Notes: generated by a model from the letters alone, not told the origin. Positions 8,511 through 18,389 are shown, counted from the stretch's first letter. The stretch is DNA of 64,000 bases from Prochlorococcus sp. AG-402-N17 (GCA_003216455.1 QCIV01000002.1:1-64000), one strand, 5' to 3'. Numbers and translations are program-made.

Positions 8511-9572
8511 TTATCCCCCAAGATATGACATTGATGGATGAATTTTTTGATTTTTGTCAGTTGTTTTCTCTAATACTTTAAATCGATCTTCACTATAGTT
8601 ATCTTCTCTAGCTTCCCAAATGCTCTGGATTTTATTTTCCAATTCATGGAGATTAATTGGTAGAGACAACCATGGGTTTAGATTTATACCTTCATTAGAA
8701 AAAAGACATGTATAAGCATAACCATCGCTAGTTATCCTCAATCTATTACAATCTGAACAAAAAGGATTACTTATTGAAGAGATTGTACTTACAAAACTAT
8801 TTGAATCACTCATGTACCATCTATTAGCAGTTTGTCCCTCCTTTCTTCCGTATTCTTTTAATCGATGTTTCTTCTTTAATAGCCTAATAATTCTTTCAGA
8901 GAAAAAAACATCTGATGGCTGCCAATTATTAGATATCCCTACATCCATATATTCAATGAAACGAATTTCTATAGACCTTTTTTTTGCAAAATCAACTAAT
9001 TCAAAAATTTGATTATCATTCATCTGTTTTTTTATAACTGCATTTATTTTTAATTTTCCCGCCTTTGGATTAAATCCAGCATTAATTGCATGATCTATTC
9101 CTTCAAGGACAGTAAATAATTTTTCTTTGCCAATAATTTTATTTTCCTCTCCAATCATGTTTGAAAAAATATCAGGATCAATCGCATCTAAACTTACTGT
9201 TATGCGGTCTAAACCATTTTTAAAAAGCTCATTAGCTTTTTTCTTAGAGAGCAAATATCCATTTGTGGTTAGAGAAATATCCTGTAAATTAGCTACTGGA
9301 TTTGATTCTTCTAATCTTTGCGATTTAATTTCATAAAGAAGTTCATCTAATTGAGAACTCAACAAAGGTTCTCCTCCAGTGATTCTTAAAGAATTTACCC
9401 CTAATCGACAACTGACTAAAATTAACTTTTTAAATTGTTCAATATTTAAAACATCCAAACTATAGTTCTCAGGCTTACAGTAAATACACGAAAAATTGCA
9501 ATTTTGTTTAAGAGATAACCTTAAAACTTTTAACTTTCTTTTTCTATTATCCTCCAATTGCTTAAATCCCAT
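8511..9572 (-). CDS. moaA: GTP 3',8-cyclase MoaA
   Basis: 353 aa. The radical SAM motif NCNFSCIYC (C-x3-C-x2-C) is near the N-terminus and the second 4Fe-4S motif CSDCNRLRIT...C is in the C-terminal part, as in MoaA. It converts GTP to 3',8-cyclo-dihydro-GTP, the first step of molybdopterin synthesis. RITGGEPLL is the SAM-binding GGE motif. It overlaps mobA by 11 bases, forming a mobA-moaA operon. The product supplies cofactor for NarB. The extreme C-terminal GG of many MoaA proteins is present (SYLGG). Confidence 0.95.
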   Translation of the reverse strand: MGFKQLEDNRKRKLKVLRLSLKQNCNFSCIYCKPENYSLDVLNIEQFKKLILVSCRLGVNSLRITGGEPLLSSQLDELLYEIKSQRLEESNPVANLQDISLTTNGYLLSKKKANELFKNGLDRITVSLDAIDPDIFSNMIGEENKIIGKEKLFTVLEGIDHAINAGFNPKAGKLKINAVIKKQMNDNQIFELVDFAKKRSIEIRFIEYMDVGISNNWQPSDVFFSERIIRLLKKKHRLKEYGRKEGQTANRWYMSDSNSFVSTISSISNPFCSDCNRLRITSDGYAYTCLFSNEGINLNPWLSLPINLHELENKIQSIWEAREDNYSEDRFKVLEKTTDKNQKIHPSMSYLGG

Positions 9573-10167
9573 TATTCATATTTAAGAATTCTCTCTTGGA
9601 ATTTATATTAATTAAATCTCCATTGTTTGCATAGAAATATTTATGGGGAATTTGATCAACCCATCCGAGAAAATTTTTCTTCCCAGAGGATAACTTTTTT
9701 TTTAATTTAAAATGATTTTCTTCATTGATGGGATAAATTCCGAATAATGGTTGTGCAAGAATTCCATCATGGGATATTACTGCAAAATTTTGGTTTTCTT
9801 CCCATGATTTAAAAAGTGAATAAATTAATTTTGTATTCAAATTAGGCATATCGACTGGGATAATTAGGATATTTTTAGTAGTTTTTTTAAAAGATGAAAA
9901 AATTTGTTCTATACAAGTTAAGGGTCCATCAAAGGGTTGGGCATCTGAAATAAACTCAACATTATTCCTTTTATCAACTTCCTTTAAATGAGAAGTATAA
10001 TTTGTTATTACAAAAGTCTCTAAATTAAGGTTATTTAATATTTTTATTTTGTGAGTCAGCCAATTTCCTCCTTCATTATGTTTAATTAGTGCTTTATCAG
10101 ATCCCATCCTTGAACTCTTGCCACCAGACAAAATGAATGCTTTAAATTTTTTATGTTTTATTTCCAT
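9562..10167 (-). CDS. mobA: Molybdenum cofactor guanylyltransferase MobA
   Basis: 201 aa. The N-terminal nucleotidyltransferase signature LSGGKSSRMGSDKALIKH is intact, followed by IIPVDMPNL (metal-binding Asp) and QPLFGIYP. It attaches GMP to molybdopterin to give the guanine dinucleotide form needed by NarB. It is the first gene of the leftward mobA-moaA operon and diverges from nrtP; the shared intergenic region carries two NtcA sites, so cofactor maturation and nitrate uptake are probably controlled together. Confidence 0.93.
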   Translation of the reverse strand: MEIKHKKFKAFILSGGKSSRMGSDKALIKHNEGGNWLTHKIKILNNLNLETFVITNYTSHLKEVDKRNNVEFISDAQPFDGPLTCIEQIFSSFKKTTKNILIIPVDMPNLNTKLIYSLFKSWEENQNFAVISHDGILAQPLFGIYPINEENHFKLKKKLSSGKKNFLGWVDQIPHKYFYANNGDLININSKREFLNMNNGI

Positions 10168-10200
10168 AACTTAGGTAATATTTTCCCACGAGTATTTTAT

Positions 10201-10214
10201 GTATCGGATAATAC
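10201..10214. promoter_or_regulatory. NtcA binding site 1 (mobA-nrtP intergenic)
   Basis: GTATCGGATAATAC is a perfect GTA-N8-TAC palindromic NtcA consensus. It lies 34 bases upstream of mobA, in the 219-base divergent region, so it is positioned to control the mobA-moaA direction. Confidence 0.75.
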
Positions 10215-10314
10215 TAATAATTAGATTACTAGTTTCTCCCAATTTTGATTTTATTAGTGCTGCCTATTCATTCTAGTCTTTTAAAAAAGTTGCATTTCTT
10301 AAAAACCAGATTTT

Positions 10315-10328
10315 GTATTAAATAATAC
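10315..10328. promoter_or_regulatory. NtcA binding site 2 (nrtP promoter)
   Basis: GTATTAAATAATAC is a second perfect GTA-N8-TAC site, about 60 bases upstream of the nrtP start. An AT-rich -10-like TTAAAT follows about 23 bases downstream, the class II spacing typical of NtcA-activated promoters. Confidence 0.8.
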
Positions 10329-10386
10329 AAATGAATGCATTGATCGAAATTTAAATTGCTTAAAAATTAATCTCGAAAAAAATTTT

Positions 10387-11940
10387 ATGTTAAGTGATGT
10401 TTGGTCTTTAAATGGCAGATATAGAACTCTTCACCTCACCTGGTTTGCCTTTTTCCTTACTTTTGTTGTTTGGTTTAACCTCGCACCTCTTGCAACTACT
10501 GTTAAAGCAGATTTAGGATTATCTGTTGCTCAAATTAGAACAGTAGCAATATGTAATGTTGCTTTGACTATCCCTGCAAGAGTTTTGATTGGAATGTTAT
10601 TGGATAAATTTGGCCCAAGAAAAACTTACTCAACAATCTTGATATTTTCTGTCGTCCCATGTTTATTATTTGCTAGTGCTCAAGACTTCAATCAACTTGT
10701 TATTTCGAGATTGCTTTTGTCAATAGTAGGAGCAGGTTTTGTTATCGGAATAAGAATGGTATCTGAGTGGTTCCCTCCCAAAGAAATTGGTTTGGCTGAG
10801 GGAATATATGGAGGATGGGGAAATTTTGGATCTGCTTTTTCTGCCCTTTCTCTTGTTGCCGTAGCTGGATTCTTGTCTTTTTCAGGAGGGTTTGAGTTGC
10901 CAACTGGAGCTGTACTTAATTGGAGGGGAGCTATTGCTCTTACAGGAATTATTTCTTTCGTTTATGGAATTATTTATTTCTTTAGTGTGACTGATACACC
11001 TCCAGGAAAACCTTATCAAAGGCCTGCAAAAACAGCTGGTTTAGAAGTAACGAGTATAAGAGATTTTTGGGGTTTAATTGGGATGAATGTTCCATTCGCA
11101 GCAATTCTTTCAGTCCTATGTTGGAGACTTCAAAAAGTAGGTTTCCTTACTTCATCTACTTATCCAATAGCCTTAATCGCAGTTTTAGCGTGGTTTATTT
11201 TCCAAACTTGGGGAATTATAAGAACGAATATTGAATTATTAAATGGAACTAAAATTTACCCTAAAGAAGATAGATATGAATTCAAACAAGTAGCTATTTT
11301 GGAATTAACTTACATTGTAAATTTTGGATCAGAATTGGCAGTAGTTTCAATGCTTCCTAGTTTCTTTGAATTTACATTTGATTTACCTAAAGCTGTAGCC
11401 GGAATTCTTGCATCATGTTATGCATTTGTGAATTTAATAGCTAGACCTGCCGGAGGATTGATATCTGACAGAACAGGCAATAGAAAAAATACAATGGGAT
11501 TCCTAACTATGGGATTAGGGTTTGGATATCTATTGATGTCTTTAATAAAACCTGGAACTTTCACAGGATCAGCAGGAATTCTTATGGCTGTATTTTTAAC
11601 TATGCTTTGTTCATTTTTTGTTCAATCAGGAGAAGGTTCAACTTTTGCTTTAGTTCCCCTAGTTAAAAAAAGAGTAACAGGACAAATAGCTGGATTGGTT
11701 GGGGCTTATGGAAATGTTGGTGCAGTAACTTATCTAAATATTTATAGCCTTTTACCTTTATGGATGGGTGGAGGTAAAGATCCTTCTCCAGAAATAATTG
11801 CCGCTTCAAATAGTGCCTTCTTCCAAATCTTAGGTATAGCAGGATTAATAGTTGGATTCTTCTGTTATTTCTTTTTAAAGGAACCTCAAGGATCATTCGC
11901 GGATGCTTATGAAGGCGAAAAAGCTGAAAATTACGTTTAA
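10387..11940 (+). CDS. nrtP: Nitrate/nitrite permease of the NNP (MFS) family, NrtP/NapA type
   Basis: 517 aa with about 12 membrane segments. MFS loop motif LIGMLLDKFGPRKTYS after helix 2, and the NNP nitrate signature in IRMVSEWFPPKEIGLAEGIYGGWGNFGSA. A second signature-like segment is VQSGEGSTFALVPLVKKRVTG. It imports nitrate across the inner membrane in place of the ABC system NrtABCD, as in other marine picocyanobacteria. It lies 35 bases upstream of narB and is probably co-transcribed from the NtcA promoter. Confidence 0.95.
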   Translation: MLSDVWSLNGRYRTLHLTWFAFFLTFVVWFNLAPLATTVKADLGLSVAQIRTVAICNVALTIPARVLIGMLLDKFGPRKTYSTILIFSVVPCLLFASAQDFNQLVISRLLLSIVGAGFVIGIRMVSEWFPPKEIGLAEGIYGGWGNFGSAFSALSLVAVAGFLSFSGGFELPTGAVLNWRGAIALTGIISFVYGIIYFFSVTDTPPGKPYQRPAKTAGLEVTSIRDFWGLIGMNVPFAAILSVLCWRLQKVGFLTSSTYPIALIAVLAWFIFQTWGIIRTNIELLNGTKIYPKEDRYEFKQVAILELTYIVNFGSELAVVSMLPSFFEFTFDLPKAVAGILASCYAFVNLIARPAGGLISDRTGNRKNTMGFLTMGLGFGYLLMSLIKPGTFTGSAGILMAVFLTMLCSFFVQSGEGSTFALVPLVKKRVTGQIAGLVGAYGNVGAVTYLNIYSLLPLWMGGGKDPSPEIIAASNSAFFQILGIAGLIVGFFCYFFLKEPQGSFADAYEGEKAENYV

Positions 11941-11975
11941 CCAATAACTATTGAGATATTTATAAAAGAAATTTT

Positions 11976-14087
11976 ATGAATTTTACTAAAAGTCAATGCC
12001 CATATTGCGGTGTTGGCTGTGGTTTAAAAATGAAGCCTAAAAGTTCGGTTTCTGAGGATAAATGGTTAGTCAGTGGAGATAGGGATAGTCCTTCAACTCA
12101 AGGTAAATTGTGCGTAAAAGGAGCAACAGTATGTGAGACCTTAAAAGATGGGAGATTAAAAGAACCACTTTATAGGGAAAATTTAAATGAAGAATTTAAA
12201 GAAATTTCCTGGGACGAATCATACGAAATTCTGAAAGAGAATATTTTGAGTTCTATAAAAAATTATGGACCTGATTCAATAGCTATGTATGGCTCAGGTC
12301 AATTTCATACTGAAGATTATTACGTAGCCCAAAAGCTTCTCAAGGGAGCAATAGGCACAAATAATTTTGATGCTAATTCAAGACTATGTATGAGCTCAGC
12401 AGTAGCTGGATATAACAGAAGTTTTGGCTCTGATGGCCCACCTTGTTGTTATGAAGATATTGATCATTGCTCTTTAATTTTATTAATAGGGACAAATACT
12501 GCAGAATGTCATCCCGTTCTTTTTGATCGAATTAAAAAACGTAAAAGAAACGTAAATGATAATTTAAAAGTAATAGTAATTGATCCAAGAGAAACTGAAA
12601 CTTCATCCATAGCAGATTTTTACTTACAAATTTCTTCTGGAACAGATCTATTTTTATTTATTGGGATTGCGAATTATCTTTATAAGAATCAATTAACTGA
12701 TCAAAATTTCATTGATAAGTCGACCGAAAGCTATTTTGATTTTGTAAAACATATACAAAAATGGGATTTAAAAAAAATAAGTGAAATTTGCAATATATCC
12801 GAGAAAACAATTATTGATATTGCAAAATTATGGGGAGAAAGCAAAAATGTTCTAAGTCTTTGGTCGATGGGTTTGAATCAAAGGCAAGAGGGTACAGCAG
12901 CAGTAAATGGGCTAATAAATCTTCATTTAATGACCGGCCATATAGGCAAAGAAGGTTCTGGTCCTTTTTCCTTAACTGGCCAACCAAATGCTATGGGTGG
13001 GAGAGAAGCAGGAGGACTATCGCACCTTCTTCCAGGATATAGGTTTGTAAAAAATAAAAAAGATAGGAATGAAATTGAAAAAATATGGGGGTTCCCTGAG
13101 GGAAAGATATCTGCAAAACAGGGTCTATCTGCATTTGAACAAATAGAAGCTATAAAAAAAGGATCTGTGAAAATTTGGTGGATTGCAGCTACGAACCCTT
13201 TGGTTAGCATGCCTAATTTAAACTTTGTAAAAAAAACACTTTTAAAATGTCCTTTAATTATCCTGAACGAATCTTATGAACAAAGTGAATCAATTAAATA
13301 TGCTCATCTAGTATTGCCAGCAGCTCAATGGAGCGAAAAAGATGGTGTTATGACAAATTCAGAAAGAAGAGTAACACTTTGCCCATCTTTCAGAGAATCG
13401 AATAAAAATTCAAAACCAGATTGGCAAATATTTGCTGAATTAGGACAGAAGATAGGCTATTTCAAACAATTTGAATATGAATCTTCATCGGAAGTTTATG
13501 ATGAATTTTTAAAAACTACTACAAAAAGATTATGCGATATGAGCGGTTTATCATATCAATTATTAAAAAATCATGGTCCTCAACAATGGCCTTATCCTAA
13601 AGGCAGCGTACCTAGTACATCTTCAAAAAGATTATATGAAGATGGTTATTTCCCAACTGAGACTGGCAAAGCAAATTTTTGTATTGATGATCCTATTGGG
13701 TTGGCTGAACCCCCTTCAGATGAGTACCCACTAATTTTGACAATTGGAAGATATCTAAGTCAATGGCATACAATGACAAGAACTTCTAAAGTCCAAAAAC
13801 TTACAAAAAAGAATCCAGAACCGTTATTGGAAATTAATTCTAAAGATGCTTTATCTTTAAAAATCAAAAATGATGAAATAGTAAAAATTAAATCCAAAAG
13901 AGGGGAAGTTCAAGCAAAAGTTCTGATTACTGACAAAATTAAAGCAGGTACAGTTTTTTTACCAATGCATTGGGGTTTTAGTCAAAAAAATATGTGTGAA
14001 GTAAACTCTTTGATGCATGAAAAGTCATGCCCGATATCAAAACAACCGGAATTAAAAGCATGCTCAGTAATAATTGTTCCAAACTAG
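11976..14087 (+). CDS. narB: Ferredoxin-nitrate reductase NarB
   Basis: 703 aa, normal length. The N-terminal 4Fe-4S motif CPYCGVGCGLKM...LCVKGA is intact. SRLCMSSAVAGY supplies the Mo-ligand Cys; GTNTAECHP and GQPNAMGGREAGGL are molybdopterin-binding segments, and the C-terminal domain (VFLPMHWGFS) is the usual dinucleotide-binding fold. It reduces nitrate to nitrite with ferredoxin electrons in the cytoplasm. It sits between nrtP and narM, and the window supplies its cofactor genes. Confidence 0.96.
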   Translation: MNFTKSQCPYCGVGCGLKMKPKSSVSEDKWLVSGDRDSPSTQGKLCVKGATVCETLKDGRLKEPLYRENLNEEFKEISWDESYEILKENILSSIKNYGPDSIAMYGSGQFHTEDYYVAQKLLKGAIGTNNFDANSRLCMSSAVAGYNRSFGSDGPPCCYEDIDHCSLILLIGTNTAECHPVLFDRIKKRKRNVNDNLKVIVIDPRETETSSIADFYLQISSGTDLFLFIGIANYLYKNQLTDQNFIDKSTESYFDFVKHIQKWDLKKISEICNISEKTIIDIAKLWGESKNVLSLWSMGLNQRQEGTAAVNGLINLHLMTGHIGKEGSGPFSLTGQPNAMGGREAGGLSHLLPGYRFVKNKKDRNEIEKIWGFPEGKISAKQGLSAFEQIEAIKKGSVKIWWIAATNPLVSMPNLNFVKKTLLKCPLIILNESYEQSESIKYAHLVLPAAQWSEKDGVMTNSERRVTLCPSFRESNKNSKPDWQIFAELGQKIGYFKQFEYESSSEVYDEFLKTTTKRLCDMSGLSYQLLKNHGPQQWPYPKGSVPSTSSKRLYEDGYFPTETGKANFCIDDPIGLAEPPSDEYPLILTIGRYLSQWHTMTRTSKVQKLTKKNPEPLLEINSKDALSLKIKNDEIVKIKSKRGEVQAKVLITDKIKAGTVFLPMHWGFSQKNMCEVNSLMHEKSCPISKQPELKACSVIIVPN

Positions 14088-14096
14088 GCAATAATC

Positions 14097-14558
14097 TTAT
14101 TTCAGAATCTCATCAAATGCTCTATCCAAATTGTTGTGTTCATGACTTGGTCTAACTAATTTGCAAAAAGCAAATCTATCTAATTCGTTTAAATTTCTCC
14201 ATTTTTCAACTGAAATATTAATTCCCCTTGCTAGTGCTGATTTTAAAACTTGGTCAGGAACTTTATTTTTATTTTGCCAAGGTTGATTAATTGAAATTTC
14301 TATTTCTTTTGCTTCTCCATATTTTGAATTAGATGTAATTTCTTTTAAAAAAGTTTTTAAATCAATAAGGTCGTTTTTTGAATCTGGCCAATCTACTATC
14401 TTATTTTTTTCAATTAAATTAAAATCTTGCCAATGAGTAAGTTTTAATTTAATTCCAATTAAATCAAGTTTCCTTCTTACACATAAAGGAATGCATCTTA
14501 AGTCTTTAATAAAATCATCCTCGAAATTAAAATAATGATTTGATTGACTGTTAACCAA
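14097..14558 (-). CDS. narM: Nitrate reductase-associated protein NarM
   Basis: 153 aa. The N-terminal FNFEDDFIKDLRCIPLCVRRKLDLIGIKLKL is characteristic of NarM, a cyanobacterial factor required for active nitrate reductase. It converges with narB (stops 9 bases apart). It is cytosolic, with no signal or membrane helix. In cyanobacteria narM is found together with narB. Confidence 0.88.
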   Translation of the reverse strand: MVNSQSNHYFNFEDDFIKDLRCIPLCVRRKLDLIGIKLKLTHWQDFNLIEKNKIVDWPDSKNDLIDLKTFLKEITSNSKYGEAKEIEISINQPWQNKNKVPDQVLKSALARGINISVEKWRNLNELDRFAFCKLVRPSHEHNNLDRAFDEILK

Positions 14559-14659
14559 AATTAAATTGATATTTTATTAATAAATTAATGCTAAGTATAA
14601 AAAATTGATATTAGCTTTATTAAAAATTTTATTTTTTGTATTATTGAATAAATTGCTAA

Positions 14660-15145
14660 ATGGAAATGGATAAATCTTTAACTCATATTAATGAAAGGGG
14701 AGAAATGAACATAGTTGATATTTCAGATAAAGTAGAAACTAAAAGAGAGGCTTTAGCAGAAGGATATATTAATTTAAACAATGAAATATTAGAAAAAATA
14801 AAAAATGAAAAAATTAAAAAAGGTGATATTTTTGCAGCGGCTAGATTTTCTGCAATAAATGGTGCAAAAAAAACCTCAGAACTTATTCCTCTCTGTCATA
14901 ATTTATCATTGAATAAAATCACAATTGATTTTGAAATTTGTGAATCAATGAAAGCAATTAAAATTATTGCTTTTTGCAAATCTCATTCTAAAACAGGTGT
15001 TGAGATGGAGGCTCTTACATCAGTTTCAATTGGTCTTCTCACTCTATATGACATGCTCAAAGCTTTAGATCCTTTTATGACTATTGATAATATTCGCCTT
15101 TTAGAAAAAAAAGGTGGTAAAAATGGAATATTAAAAAGAAGTTAA
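14660..15145 (+). CDS. moaC: Cyclic pyranopterin monophosphate synthase MoaC
   Basis: 161 aa. KTSELIPLCHNLSLNKI and GVEMEALTSVSIGLLTLYDMLKALDP are the two conserved MoaC blocks, including the active-site Lys/His/Asp region. It completes the MoaA reaction to give precursor Z. An alternative start exists 2 codons in (MDKSLTHI). The gene precedes moeA by 12 bases and forms a rightward moaC-moeA pair. Confidence 0.94.
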   Translation: MEMDKSLTHINERGEMNIVDISDKVETKREALAEGYINLNNEILEKIKNEKIKKGDIFAAARFSAINGAKKTSELIPLCHNLSLNKITIDFEICESMKAIKIIAFCKSHSKTGVEMEALTSVSIGLLTLYDMLKALDPFMTIDNIRLLEKKGGKNGILKRS

Positions 15146-15157
15146 GTACTCACAATA

Positions 15158-16420
15158 ATGGGAATTGATATCAATAATCAGGGTCTTTATTTAAACGATG
15201 CTATTAAAAAAATCTTGGAAGAGATGGATACTTTAATAGTGAATAATGAAATTTTACATAAGGAAGAGATCAATTTAGACGAAGCACTTGGAAAAGTTTC
15301 TATGGAGGAAATCTTATCTGAGGAAGATATGCCAGGTTATAGATCATCAGTTATGGATGGATATGCGTTAGGAGAATCAACTAAAGGGAATAAATGGAAA
15401 ATTGTCGGAGAGTCTTTTCCCGGAAAGCCATTTAATGATCTTCTTAAAAAAGGTGAAGCTGTAACTATTAGCACAGGTTCATTTGTGCCAGATAATTGTT
15501 TTTCTGTGATACCTCAAGAACAAGTTTCTTTAGAATTTTTAAAAGGAAATGAGTATATTATTAAAAAAGAAACATCATCTAATAACTCTTGGATTAGAGA
15601 AAAAAATGATCAAGTATTTAAAGGTGAAATATTAATCAAGAAGGGGGTAAAGATTACACCTGGGATTTTAAGTAAATTAGCAAGTTGTGGGATAAAAACT
15701 ATAAAAGTTAGTAAAATTTCTAAATTAGGTTTACTAATTACTGGAGATGAACTTATCAAATCAGGGACTGCAAGAAAGAAAGGAGAAATATGGGAAAGTA
15801 ATAGTATTTTGATAAAATCAATTGCAAAAAATCTTGGATTTGAAATTAATGAAATTCATATAGAAAAAGATAATTATCAAAATATAAAAAATTCTCTTAG
15901 AAATATTTCTGAATTAAATGATGTGGTTATTTCAGTTGGTGGGATATCAGTGGGTAAAAAAGATTTTTTAAAAGATATTATTAACGAGATAGGAGAGATT
16001 AAATTTTGGAAACTATTTTTAAAGCCAGGAAAACCATTTGCTTTTGGATTGATAAACAAAAAAATTCCTTATTTTGGATTACCTGGGAATCCCGTTTCAG
16101 CAGCTATTACTTTTATCCAACTTGTTTGGCCCGCACTTCAGAAACTTGAAGGAATTACTAATATTGAATTCCCCCTTAGGATTAAGGTTAAGCTGAATTC
16201 TGATTTGAAAAGAAGAAAAGGGAGACCTGAATTGCTTAGAGGAAAACTTATCGTTAATGAAGAAGGTGAATTAATTGCAGATATTTCTGAAGAACAATCC
16301 TCATCAAAGATTAGTTCAATATCTAATTCAGATTTATTAATAGAAATACCTTCTGAAATTGATTTTTGTCAAAAAGGAAATTTATTATGGGCACAACTTT
16401 TAAAAAATAATTTTCTATAA
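15158..16420 (+). CDS. moeA: Molybdopterin molybdenumtransferase MoeA
   Basis: 420 aa. MDGYAL near the N-terminus, GEILIKKGVKITPG, GLLITGDELI, ISVGGISVGKKDF and the hallmark GLPGNPVSAAITF are all present. It inserts molybdate into adenylated molybdopterin. It follows moaC, and its last 6 bases overlap the converging moaE gene. Confidence 0.95.
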   Translation: MGIDINNQGLYLNDAIKKILEEMDTLIVNNEILHKEEINLDEALGKVSMEEILSEEDMPGYRSSVMDGYALGESTKGNKWKIVGESFPGKPFNDLLKKGEAVTISTGSFVPDNCFSVIPQEQVSLEFLKGNEYIIKKETSSNNSWIREKNDQVFKGEILIKKGVKITPGILSKLASCGIKTIKVSKISKLGLLITGDELIKSGTARKKGEIWESNSILIKSIAKNLGFEINEIHIEKDNYQNIKNSLRNISELNDVVISVGGISVGKKDFLKDIINEIGEIKFWKLFLKPGKPFAFGLINKKIPYFGLPGNPVSAAITFIQLVWPALQKLEGITNIEFPLRIKVKLNSDLKRRKGRPELLRGKLIVNEEGELIADISEEQSSSKISSISNSDLLIEIPSEIDFCQKGNLLWAQLLKNNFL

Positions 16421-16867
16421 TTCAAAGCCTAATTCAGTATTCTTTTTTACCCATGAGGATCCTTTGAAAGTCCATTCTTTTTTCCAAAAAGGAACTTTGT
16501 ATTTTGTAAATTCAAGTATTTCTTGGAGATATTTATTTGCAATGCCTCTATGATTTGCACTTACTGCTATTAAAATAATAGGTTCGTTTGGGTAAATGAA
16601 ACCTATCCTGTGTAAGAGAAAAATACATAAATCATCCTGTTTTTCAGAAATTTTCATTAAATATCTTTTAATATAATTTTCGGTCATTCCTTTATAATAA
16701 ACAATTTCTAGTTTCTTTAAATCATTTCCAAATTGATCAAAAGGCCTTACTCTTCCAATAAAAAGTGAGTTTGCTGAATTCTTATTGACCTTCTCCCAAA
16801 GTTCGAATTCTTCATAAGGATTAAAAGTTTCTTCTAGGATTTTAAATTGTATTCTTAAATTATCCAC
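16415..16867 (-). CDS. moaE: Molybdopterin synthase catalytic subunit MoaE
   Basis: About 150 aa from a GTG at 16867 that overlaps the moaD stop (GGTGGATAA); the ORF track uses an ATG at 16900, which adds an atypical MMRWHLCQCLP. I prefer the GTG because of the tight moaD-moaE coupling. The core FIGRVR, YYKGMTENYI, HRIGFIYPNEPII and the catalytic KVPFWKKEWT lysine motif are intact. With MoaD it adds the two sulfurs to precursor Z. Confidence 0.9.
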   Translation of the reverse strand: MDNLRIQFKILEETFNPYEEFELWEKVNKNSANSLFIGRVRPFDQFGNDLKKLEIVYYKGMTENYIKRYLMKISEKQDDLCIFLLHRIGFIYPNEPIILIAVSANHRGIANKYLQEILEFTKYKVPFWKKEWTFKGSSWVKKNTELGFEL

Positions 16868-17111
16868 CGGTAAACATTGGCATAAATGCCACCTCATCAT
16901 CTGGATTTATCTTCGCATCCATATCTGTAATTTCTTGATTAATAGAAACGATAATATTATCTTGAGGTAAATTAGAATTAATTAATTTCCATACAGAAAA
17001 AACCTTCATTTGAGAGCCTTCAATTGTAAGAAATTTTTCATTCCATCCTAGATCTTCAGCGATACTAGATAATAAAACCACCTTAATTTTGTTAGATTTT
17101 TCACTTTCCAT
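16860..17111 (-). CDS. moaD: Molybdopterin synthase sulfur carrier subunit MoaD
   Basis: 83 aa ubiquitin-like protein ending in MFTGG, the C-terminal double glycine that is thiocarboxylated. VAFMPMFTGG preceded by DDE is typical of MoaD. It is followed by moaE with an 8-base overlap if the GTG start is used. Confidence 0.9.
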   Translation of the reverse strand: MESEKSNKIKVVLLSSIAEDLGWNEKFLTIEGSQMKVFSVWKLINSNLPQDNIIVSINQEITDMDAKINPDDEVAFMPMFTGG

Positions 17112-17146
17112 CTATAGTGATCTAGTAACTAATGGTTTAATTTTAA

Positions 17147-17641
17147 GTGGTTTCTATAGCTTTGCTTACTGTTTCTGATACTCGTAACACAAAAAATGAT
17201 GAGAGTGGAAATTATCTACTTCAAGAGGCTGAGAAATCAGGACACAATATCTTTAATAAGATAATTTGCAAAGATGATATTTATTTAATTAGAAAATATA
17301 TAAGCGATTGGATCTCAGATCCAAATATTGATGTGATTATTACAACAGGTGGTACAGGAATTACAGCTAGGGACGTTACTCCTGAAGCTGTTAGACCTTT
17401 ATTAGATAAAGAAATAGATGGTTTTGGGGAAACTTTTAGATTTTTATCATTTAAAAAGATAGGAACAAGTACTTTACAAAGTAGGTGTATTGCGGGGTCT
17501 GCAAATGGTAAGTTTTTATTCGTTTTGCCTGGATCTAAGGATGCTGTGATGACAGGTTGGCAAGATATAATTTCTTATCAACTTAATGAAAATACAAAAC
17601 CTTGTAATTTAATAAATCTCATTGATAAGTTAAAACAATAA
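17147..17641 (+). CDS. moaB: Molybdopterin adenylyltransferase, MoaB/Mog family
   Basis: 164 aa with a GTG start. IALLTVSDTRN opens the MoCF-binding domain; TTGGTGITARDVTPEA and FVLPGSKDAVMTGW are family signatures. It adenylates molybdopterin ahead of MoeA. It diverges from moaD with a 35-base gap. Confidence 0.92.
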   Translation: MVSIALLTVSDTRNTKNDESGNYLLQEAEKSGHNIFNKIICKDDIYLIRKYISDWISDPNIDVIITTGGTGITARDVTPEAVRPLLDKEIDGFGETFRFLSFKKIGTSTLQSRCIAGSANGKFLFVLPGSKDAVMTGWQDIISYQLNENTKPCNLINLIDKLKQ

Positions 17642-17650
17642 TTCTCTAGT

Positions 17651-18379
17651 TTATTTATTTATTAGAAATTGATTTGAGATTACTTTTTGATTTTTTATGC
17701 ATTTAATTAGAGAAGGATCTTTTATTTCATTTTCTAATTTTGATAATTGTTCAAAACTATTATCATTCCAAATACTCCCTAAAGAAAAAATTGCATATTT
17801 AGCGATTTCTAATTCTTTATTTAAAGAATATTTATAGAGCAATTTACAAACTATTTCGCTTTCTCTTCTTTTTAATATAGAGATTATCTTGTAGTTGATT
17901 TTGAAATTATCGTAAATTTTTATTTGATCAATAAAATATAATAATTTTTCATCAGTTAATTGATGAGCTTTGAAATGGAGAATATTAAGGCCTGCAATCC
18001 AAAATTCTATTTCGCAAATATCGAATATTTCTCTAATTAATTCAAGTTCGATTTCTGCTCCCCAGGGCTCTAAAGCGTTTATTATATGAATACTTAACTT
18101 ATTATTTTGATAAAGATTTTTAAGTAAAAGATCTTTTGCATTTTTTTCATTTGTTAATTTTAGAGCCTCAATAAATTCAACTTTAAGGCCAAATTTTTTT
18201 ATCATCTTTTCAAGTAAAAAATATCCTTTCCTTTCTTGCATACCTATCTTTTCAGCAATAACTTTACGAATCTCAAAAGATAATTCCAATGAATAGTAGG
18301 AAAATAGAATGTCAAGATCTAATTTTTTTGAACCTAATCCATTTAAAACTTCTAATATTTCAGATTCACTTTTGCTCAT
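17651..18379 (-). CDS. HEAT-repeat protein next to nirA (CpcE/NirB-like)
   Basis: 242 aa, all helical with repeated units such as LEVLNGLGSKKLDLDILFSYYS and KYAIFSLGSIWNDNSFEQL, resembling PBS-lyase HEAT repeats. Prochlorococcus HLII lacks phycobilisomes, so a bilin-lyase role is unlikely. Cyanobacterial nirA loci often carry a CpcE-like protein that influences nitrite reductase expression or assembly; adjacency (10 bases downstream of nirA, same strand) supports that role here, as an inference. Confidence 0.65.
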   Translation of the reverse strand: MSKSESEILEVLNGLGSKKLDLDILFSYYSLELSFEIRKVIAEKIGMQERKGYFLLEKMIKKFGLKVEFIEALKLTNEKNAKDLLLKNLYQNNKLSIHIINALEPWGAEIELELIREIFDICEIEFWIAGLNILHFKAHQLTDEKLLYFIDQIKIYDNFKINYKIISILKRRESEIVCKLLYKYSLNKELEIAKYAIFSLGSIWNDNSFEQLSKLENEIKDPSLIKCIKNQKVISNQFLINK

Positions 18380-18389
18380 TAATATATTT

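Noticed and set aside
11663-11944. Minus ORF of 93 aa opposite nrtP
   Set aside because: Fully antisense to a well-supported gene and of low-complexity composition.
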